A DNA stretch of 10,578 nt, taken from Anaerolineae bacterium (lineage in GTDB: Bacteria > Chloroflexota > Anaerolineae > 4572-78). The notes beneath the pieces are model-generated. The model worked only from the letters and a program-made list of their open reading frames with translations, ran no database searches and was not told where the DNA came from. This document shows, in pieces, positions 6,647 to 10,578 of the stretch. The stretch lies in the NCBI GenBank assembly GCA_027022125.1, contig JALVZI010000241.1:1-10578 (forward strand), in the 5' to 3' direction. Every line of letters starts with the position of its first letter. Positions within the stretch are counted from its first letter, which is position 1. Both the position numbers and the translations under genes were made by a program.

Positions 6647-6741
6647 TTTTAAATGTCATTCCCGCGAAAGCGGGAATCCACTATGTTTTGCTGTGGATTC
6701 CGGATATTTCCCTGCGGGAAATTCCGGAATGACATTTAAAA
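6647..6741. mobile_element. MITE-like cloverleaf palindrome of the CATTCCCGCGAAAGCGGGAAT type
   Basis: The outer arms TTTTAAATGTCATTCC (6647-6662) and GGAATGACATTTAAAA (6726-6741) are perfect 16-bp reverse complements. Inside are three hairpins. The first has stem CCCGC with a GAAA tetraloop (6661-6674). The second has stem GAATCCAC and an 11-base loop (6674-6700). The third pairs CCGGA and TTTCCC with GGGAAA and TCCGG (6700-6727). The fold is a four-way, tRNA-like cloverleaf. No protein is encoded. The core TGTCATTCC...GGAATGACA is flanked on both sides by TTTAAA, which could be a target duplication, although that sequence is itself palindromic. This is a widespread class of short non-autonomous repeats found across several phyla. 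It lies between the two propeller fragments. Confidence 0.85.
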
Positions 6742-6770
6742 TCCGTGAAATTTGTGAAAATTCGTGGTTG
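6741..6770 (+). repeat. Degenerate ATYYGTGAA repeat
   Basis: About three imperfect units (ATCCGTGAA, ATTTGTGAA, ATTCGTGG) follow the cloverleaf element directly. They contain two stop codons in the frame of the next propeller fragment. The GTG where that fragment opens lies in the last unit, so its apparent start is probably repeat sequence rather than native coding sequence. Confidence 0.5.
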
Positions 6771-7537
6771 AATTTCAAACACACAAAAAGTTTCAACCAG
6801 TTCAAAATTTATCGTTGGATAAAAATACTTTCAATGTAATTGCAAAACCTGCAACGCTTCATTTGGTTAATGTGCTGACAAAGAGAGTAGAATCTATTGA
6901 GTCCCCACTATCTACGCCTACAGGAATAACATGGAATCCTGATGGTACGGTGGCTTTGGCGGCTTTTCGGTATTTTCACGAGCCGGAAAACGCCCCTCCG
7001 GGTATTTATAAATTTTCGTTCAAAGACAAGCAATTTACATTATGGCGTTCAATAGCGTTGCCAGAGAAAGTAGATTGGTCGTCTAGCGGGCGATATGTTG
7101 CATATACCGAGTTGGTTAAAAGTAGTGAAAATGCAGGTGTTTATCGTCTAACAATTATTGATATGGTTACAGAGAAAACTATCAAGACAGTGTTATTATC
7201 AGGTAAAAAAGATGATGCGACATGGAATGTTTATGGCAACACCGGTTTATCGTGGTCGGCTGATGAAAGTTGGGTGCTGCTGAGTGGACGTTATAGTGGA
7301 CGTTATATGGAACGGGATAATGTTAAACGGGGCTTTTTTATAATACCGATTCAAGAGGATGGGAATTATTGGTTTTGGGAACCGGGAGTACCGAGTGATG
7401 CATTTGATTTATCACCCAATGGACGCAACCTTGCCGTCACAACCGTTTCTAATCCGTGGTCAGGGAAAAATCAATTGCGTATACTATTAGGGCGTGTTGA
7501 CGTTTTGTTTTCAGTGGGAAAAACGCATCCTGAGTAG
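6764..7537 (+). pseudogene. Beta-propeller (TolB/WD40-like) protein, C-terminal fragment
   Basis: The 257-residue frame carries repeated propeller signatures: TWNPDGTVALAAF (56-68), DWSSSGRYVAYTE (104-116), SWSADESWVLLSG (163-175) and DLSPNGRNLAVTT (215-227). These are PD40/TolB-type blades, usual in exported or membrane-tethered binding proteins. No signal peptide is present. The frame opens at a GTG inside a short repeat with no ribosome site, and the anchor lies in a different frame at 6270-6602. Read together they give one anchored propeller of about 340 residues that has been broken. The last 14 residues (RVDVLFSVGKTHPE) are encoded by the inverted repeat that begins at 7495, so the C-terminus is also altered. 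Conserved blade residues are intact, which suggests recent damage or a still-translated domain. The ligand is unknown. Confidence 0.6.
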
Positions 7538-7644
7538 CGGTTCACGCAGTGAACCGCGTATCGAAGGGCGTTTTTCCCTGCCGATTTTCACCCTTCGATA
7601 CGCCCTGCGGGCTACTCAGGATGAAAAATCGGCAAACGTCAACA
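7495..7644. repeat. Nested inverted-repeat element, 150 bases (CATCCTGAGTAGC type)
   Basis: The outer arms TGTTGACGTTT (7495-7505) and AAACGTCAACA (7634-7644) are perfect complements. Nested inside are CATCCTGAGTAGC (7526-7538) paired with GCTACTCAGGATG (7611-7623), and a 13-bp pair GCGTATCGAAGGG with CCCTTCGATACGC. A GGTTCAC-GCA-GTGAACC hairpin starts at 7539. The two halves are inverted copies of one unit with different centres, 17 against 7 bases. An alternative fold pairs GGGAAAAACG (7516-7525) with CGTTTTTCCC (7569-7578). The element supplies the stop codon of the propeller fragment. It encodes no protein, and some terminator activity is possible. Confidence 0.8.
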
Positions 7645-7742
7645 GAACCTAGTTTCTAATAATCTGTGGAAACCTTTGTAGCTTTTCAAATGAGTTATGG
7701 TTGTGTGAGAAAATACGGACTCTCCGGCATTGGCTTATTTTC
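7645..7742. other. Non-coding stretch with an 11-bp hairpin
   Basis: Together with the preceding element this makes about 205 bases without a gene. The only structure I see in it is a perfect 11-bp inverted repeat, GTGAGAAAATA at 7705-7715 and TATTTTCTCAC at 7736-7746, around a 20-base gap. Its right arm overlaps the antitoxin stop codon at 7743-7745. No T-run follows on either strand, so it is not a classic terminator, but it could protect the 3' end of the toxin-antitoxin transcript. Confidence 0.55.
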
Positions 7743-7949
7743 TCACTCTCCCACCTGCTTTTTTACCTCATCCAGCGAGAAGCGGCGAGTGGCTTCCCTT
7801 TTTACCGCTTGAAGGTGCAAATAATCGAGATAGTCTTCCAATTTTTCCCGGTCGGATAAAAGAGATTGAATCTGTTCAAATTCGGTATAGGTTATTACTG
7901 CGAATTTGGCTTTTCCATGTTCTTTTATAATCTGTACATCTTCCAACAT
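7743..7949 (-). CDS. Phd/YefM-like antitoxin
   Basis: This is a 68-residue protein. The N-terminal part (VQIIKEHGKAKFAVITYTEFEQIQSLL, residues 5-31) has the beta-beta-alpha pattern of the Phd/YefM antitoxin fold, where a strand with G-K-x-x-F-A-V-I is followed by a helix starting near Y/EF. A charged helical C-terminus (DREKLEDYLDYLHLQAVKREATRRF, 33-57) fits the segment that wraps and neutralises the toxin. The start ATG at 7949 follows the toxin stop by one base, and its GGAGGT ribosome site is inside the last toxin codons, so translation is coupled. In-frame sequence further upstream is toxin sequence in another frame. Such antitoxins usually bind their own promoter with the toxin. The family call is good; the partner is inferred from adjacency. 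Confidence 0.82.
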   Translation of the reverse strand: MLEDVQIIKEHGKAKFAVITYTEFEQIQSLLSDREKLEDYLDYLHLQAVKREATRRFSLDEVKKQVGE

Positions 7950-7950
7950 A

Positions 7951-8220
7951 TTACCTCCGGCGGTACGCTTTTGAGCGGGGTAGAATATCAATGATGTCGA
8001 TGATTTGCTGTGCGTCCTGTTTTTCAAACAATATCCGATACCGCCCCACGCGCATCCGATATGAAATGTCAAAGTTAACCAAACGTTTCACGTTGCTTTT
8101 TTGATGTGGGTCGCTTGCTAATTGCTCAATATGAGATAAAATCGTTTTTTGGTCATTTTTGGGGTATCGTTTCAAATTTTTGAGAGCGACATCTGTAAAT
8201 ATGACACGATATTGAGGCAT
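7951..8220 (-). CDS. RelE/ParE-family toxin
   Basis: This 89-residue basic protein shows the RelE/ParE layout. It has a first strand (YRVIFTDVA, 4-12) and two helices (LKNLKRYP and KTILSHIEQLASDP, 13-38). Core strands with the arginine pattern follow (YRMRVGRYRILFEKQ, 54-68, then IIDIIDILP, 73-81). It ends in RSKAYRRR, close to the family's H/R-x-x-AYR finish. RelE-type members cut mRNA on the ribosome and ParE-type members block gyrase; the fold alone does not say which this is. The ATG at 8220 has a GGTGG-like ribosome site; a TTG four codons upstream is an unlikely alternative. The toxin comes before the antitoxin, the reverse of relBE. An extended -10 promoter sits just upstream. Confidence 0.85.
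   Translation of the reverse strand: MPQYRVIFTDVALKNLKRYPKNDQKTILSHIEQLASDPHQKSNVKRLVNFDISYRMRVGRYRILFEKQDAQQIIDIIDILPRSKAYRRR
7953..7958 (-). promoter_or_regulatory. Antitoxin ribosome binding site inside the toxin gene end
   Basis: GGAGGT on the minus strand overlaps the final toxin codons and lies just before the antitoxin ATG at 7949. It is far stronger than the toxin's own site, which fits the need for more antitoxin than toxin from a toxin-first transcript. Confidence 0.7.
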
Positions 8221-8245
8221 AGCGACCACCAAATTTCCTATTCAT

Positions 8246-8254
8246 ATTATACCA
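8246..8254 (-). promoter_or_regulatory. Extended -10 promoter for the toxin-antitoxin pair
   Basis: The minus strand reads TGG-TATAAT, a perfect -10 hexamer with the TGn extension that can replace a -35 box. No good -35 is visible 17 bases upstream. The hexamer overlaps the TAA stop of the glycosyltransferase at 8247-8249. The leader before the toxin ATG would be only about 20 bases. Confidence 0.6.
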
Positions 8255-9446
8255 CATTCTTGCGCGAATTGGTATCGTCTCCCAGCATTTCCCCCGCAAC
8301 GGCGATAACCCCCGCTGCCGATAGCCCGCGCACGCAGAAATGCGCGTCCAATTCCGCCGCAGGGAAATCGAGCCGGTTGCACGGCTGACATGCCAACCCC
8401 GCCAGCAGAATCCGATGGCGGCGCGGATTGCCCCATGTGCCGAATTTCACCGCGTCCACCGCGCCATACAGACTGAGTGTGCGCGCGCCGACCGCCGCCG
8501 CGAGTTTCACCGGTCCTGTGTCGGGTCCGATGACCAGTGCCGCCCGCGCCATGATGGCGGCAAGTTGCCCCAGTGTGGTCTCGCCCGCGGCGATTGCCGC
8601 CCCTGCCGCCGATTTTTCCGCGATTGACGCGCACATTTCCCGCTCGGCGGGACTGCCGCTCAGCACAAATTGCGCCGAGAAATCCGCCGCCAGCGCATCC
8701 ATTACCTGCGCCCATGCTTCGATGCGCCACAGTTTCACCGCCGCGCCCGCGCCGGGATGGATGACCACCAGCGGTCGGTCGGGGCGGATGTCGTTTGCGT
8801 GTAGCCAGTTTTCTGCCCGCTGCGCGTCCGCGTCCGGCACGAAAAACTCCGTTTCGCCGATGGTTTCGGCGGGGATGTGCGGGGCGGGCGTTTCGCCGGT
8901 GGCAAATTGAGCCAGCCGAAAATTTTGCTCAACTTCGTGCAAGTTTTCAAGATAGGGCAGGGGGGCGGTCAAAAACGGTTGCACCGAATCTATCGCATAG
9001 CCAACGCGATGCGGAATACCGGCGGCGGCAGCAAGCCATGCGCCCCACCAATGGTCGAACCGCAGGATGATGGCGGTCTCGAAGCGGTGTTGTTTCAGCG
9101 TGCGCGCCATATCGCACAGATAGCGGTACGGCTGCCACGGCGATGGCTTTTCGGCGCGGGTGAATCCGGGAAAATCACAGGTGAGAATTTCGTCCACGTG
9201 CGGGTTATTTTTCACGATGGGCAATCCCCATTTGCCGACCAGCAGCGAAATGTGGGTGTGCGGCAGGGATTGCCGCAAATGGCGCAGGGTGGGGGTCAGA
9301 AAAAGCAAATCGCCGAGATGGTCGGGGCGGATGAGCAGGATTTTTTTCGCTTCGGATGGGGCGGGCGCACGGCGCGACAGCCATGCACCGGCGAGCCGCA
9401 ATCCCCGGTCGCGCAGTCGGTGTGAAAAACGGGCTTGCGGTGGCAT
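8247..9446 (-). CDS. Glycosyltransferase family 9 (heptosyltransferase-like)
   Basis: This 399-residue GT-B enzyme probably transfers a sugar to a surface polysaccharide or glycolipid on the cytoplasmic side. The N-terminal domain opens with KILLIRPDHLGDLLFLTPTLRHL (35-57), the GT9 acceptor-side signature. The C-terminal domain has VVIHPGAG (227-234) and LVIGPDTGPVKLAAAVG (304-320), where the nucleotide-sugar binds. A CxPC...C cluster (C353, C356, C371) near the end recurs in this family. In the D-T-G-P-x-H motif the usual histidine is a lysine (K314). The frame extends to a TTG at 9536, but that part reads through a heptamer repeat (IRHSQLVIRNS), so I took the ATG at 9446. No strong ribosome site is seen, so a nearby start is possible. 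It follows a GT4 enzyme on the same strand. Confidence 0.88.
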   Translation of the reverse strand: MPPQARFSHRLRDRGLRLAGAWLSRRAPAPSEAKKILLIRPDHLGDLLFLTPTLRHLRQSLPHTHISLLVGKWGLPIVKNNPHVDEILTCDFPGFTRAEKPSPWQPYRYLCDMARTLKQHRFETAIILRFDHWWGAWLAAAAGIPHRVGYAIDSVQPFLTAPLPYLENLHEVEQNFRLAQFATGETPAPHIPAETIGETEFFVPDADAQRAENWLHANDIRPDRPLVVIHPGAGAAVKLWRIEAWAQVMDALAADFSAQFVLSGSPAEREMCASIAEKSAAGAAIAAGETTLGQLAAIMARAALVIGPDTGPVKLAAAVGARTLSLYGAVDAVKFGTWGNPRRHRILLAGLACQPCNRLDFPAAELDAHFCVRGLSAAGVIAVAGEMLGDDTNSRKNVV

Positions 9447-9492
9447 AGGCGCGGCGGGAACGGGCAAATCGCGGAAAGCGGGAGCGAGTGGT

Positions 9493-9527
9493 GAGTTACG
9501 AATGACGAGTTGCGAATGACGAATGGG
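9493..9527 (+). repeat. Second heptamer array (GAGTTAC / GAATGGG type)
   Basis: Five 7-base units read GAGTTAC, GAATGAC, GAGTTGC, GAATGAC, GAATGGG. The unit number, orientation, and first and last units all match the array at 6240-6274, more than 3 kb away. It lies between the two glycosyltransferase genes and would encode repetitive R-N-S/R-H-S residues if an upstream start of the GT9 gene were used. Confidence 0.8.
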
Positions 9528-9534
9528 GTTCTCC

Positions 9535-9599
9535 AAAACTTGAAACTTTGGACTTGAAACTTGGGACTGACTGCAACCTTGAACCTTGAACTTTGAACA
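9535..9599 (-). repeat. Degenerate GTTCAAR / AAGTTTC heptamer tract
   Basis: Read on the minus strand, about nine 7-base units follow one another. They start with GTTCAAA, GTTCAAG, GTTCAAG, GTTGCAG and continue as CAAGTTT-like units down to CAAGTTT. The period is the same as in the adjacent heptamer array but the sequence is different. It fills the spacer between the GT4 stop at 9605 and the other array. It is non-coding as far as I can see. Confidence 0.75.
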
Positions 9600-9604
9600 C
9601 CAAA

Positions 9605-10578
9605 CTACGCATACAACCGTTCAAACGCGGGGACGAGCGCTTGCCATGTGAAACGGTCGGCGACGAATTGGCGAGCGGTTGCGCCGAGTTTTTGCCGTGC
9701 GGCGGGGTCATCCAGCAATTGCAGAATGGTGTCCGCCATTTCGGCGGGGTCATCCACCAGCCGCATTTCGCGCCCGTCCGTCACACCGAAACCCTCTGCG
9801 CCGACGGTGGTGGAGACGATGGCTTTGCGCATTGCCATGGCTTGCAGCAGTTTCAGCCGCGTGCCGCCGCCCACCCGAAACGGGGCGATATACACCGCGC
9901 CGCCGGCGATATACGGTTCCACCGCCTCCACAAACCCGGTGATGGTGATGGCGCGATTGCCGCGCAGGGCATCGAGGCGCGGGTGCGGACGCTGCCCCAC
10001 AATGGCGAGCGTACTTTCGGGGCGGCGCGCCAAAATTTGCGGCAACACTTCCTGCCCGAACCAGAGCATGGCATCAATATTGGGACGATAATCCATTTTG
10101 CCGGTGAAAACCATATCGAACGGGATGGGGTTGCCCGCGGCGGAATCATATCGCGCCAGATTGACGCCGTTCGGCACGACGGTAATTTCCAGCGAAGAAT
10201 CGAGCGCGCGGATGGCGGCGCGGTCGGCGTCACTGACGGCGACCACCCCATCGGCGGCGCGGCACACCCACCGCTCGTACCGGCGCAGGCGCACGGTCTG
10301 CACCAAACTGTATGCGGCGGCAATCCAGCGGCGCGGATTTTTCACATCGGTGGTGAAATTGCGCCATTGCAGCAGCCATTCGGCGTTATGGTCATCGTAA
10401 ATTATTTTCGCATCGGGGACGATTTTCCGCACGGTGGGCAGATATGGCGCCATTTCGATGCCTTCGATATGGACGACATCCACCGGATGCGTGCCGAGAA
10501 ATGTTTCCAGCCGGGCGGCAAATTCCGGCGACCACAGCCGCCAACTCATATCGGGGCGGCGGGTGGTGAGCATTTGCC
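9605..10578 (-). CDS. Glycosyltransferase family 4 (partial, N-terminus outside window)
   Basis: At least 322 residues of a GT-B enzyme are visible. VDVVHIEGIEMAPYLP (31-46) and YDDHNAEWLLQWR (59-71) belong to the acceptor domain. VPNGVN (133-138), MVFTGKMDYRPNIDAMLWF (154-172), IVGQRP (191-196) and APFRVGGGTRLKLLQAMA (230-247) belong to the donor domain. The set resembles sugar transferases of exopolysaccharide and PEP-CTERM-linked loci. The frame has no stop before the window end at 10578 and the first 60-80 residues of a GT4 are missing, so the ATG at 10573 is probably internal. The position that is normally glutamate in K-L/I-L-E-A-M-A is glutamine here (Q244). It lies upstream of a GT9 gene on the same strand, 158 bases away, so both probably serve one cell-surface glycan pathway. 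Confidence 0.88.
   Translation of the reverse strand, partial: QMLTTRRPDMSWRLWSPEFAARLETFLGTHPVDVVHIEGIEMAPYLPTVRKIVPDAKIIYDDHNAEWLLQWRNFTTDVKNPRRWIAAAYSLVQTVRLRRYERWVCRAADGVVAVSDADRAAIRALDSSLEITVVPNGVNLARYDSAAGNPIPFDMVFTGKMDYRPNIDAMLWFGQEVLPQILARRPESTLAIVGQRPHPRLDALRGNRAITITGFVEAVEPYIAGGAVYIAPFRVGGGTRLKLLQAMAMRKAIVSTTVGAEGFGVTDGREMRLVDDPAEMADTILQLLDDPAARQKLGATARQFVADRFTWQALVPAFERLYA

Noticed and set aside
6647..6741. tRNA gene
   Set aside because: The cloverleaf outline comes from palindromic arms. There is no T-psi-C box, CCA-adjacent acceptor pattern or anticodon loop of the right size.
8242..8730. Minus-strand glycine/arginine-rich open frame inside the GT9 gene
   Set aside because: Low-complexity shadow of the GT9 reading frame.
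9447..9536. N-terminal extension of the GT9 protein from a TTG codon
   Set aside because: It translates the heptamer array (IRHSQLVIRNS) and has no family similarity.

Overview
The window looks like a chromosomal segment of a free-living bacterium, most likely a Chloroflexota member of the Anaerolineae type. That placement rests on three things: a long SecA (about 1035 residues) with an N-terminal helical insert and a basic tail after its SEC-C motif, a KaiC/RAD55-like ATPase operon, and dense short repeats (heptamer arrays and structured palindromic elements). It is an inference; no marker here fixes the phylum. Most genes are GC-rich. The stretch of roughly 6.27-8.25 kb is visibly more AT-rich and behaves as an accessory region.

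Layout, left to right. (1) Positions 1-2040, minus strand: one operon with a clear sigma70-type promoter. It reads winged-helix regulator, KaiC-like RecA-fold ATPase, two small multi-pass membrane proteins joined by start/stop overlaps, and probably a fifth gene beginning in the last 23 bases. A perfect 10-bp inverted repeat brackets the -35 box and is a good operator candidate. (2) 2055-5282, minus: secA with its own promoter and a symmetrical hairpin terminator. A perfect 13-bp palindrome sits at its predicted transcription start. (3) 5301-6236, plus: an apparently solitary beta-class adenine-N6 DNA methyltransferase, divergent from secA. (4) 6237-7742: a repeat-rich zone. A heptamer array follows the methyltransferase stop codon. 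A beta-propeller gene is broken into two frames, with a tRNA-like cloverleaf MITE between the pieces. A second, larger nested inverted repeat overwrites the C-terminus of the second piece. (5) 7743-8254, minus: a toxin-antitoxin module in toxin-first order, RelE/ParE-like toxin then Phd/YefM-like antitoxin. Its extended -10 promoter overlaps the stop codon of the next gene. (6) 8247-10578, minus: two surface-polysaccharide glycosyltransferases, GT9 (heptosyltransferase-like) and GT4 (cut by the window edge). They are separated by two kinds of 7-bp-period repeat, and each has a substitution at a residue normally conserved in its family.

The part most worth following up is the regulator-KaiC-membrane operon. 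It looks like a compact ATPase signalling module with membrane partners and probable autoregulation. The repeat landscape is the second point of interest: two different 7-bp-period repeat families and two structured elements that have altered coding sequence.
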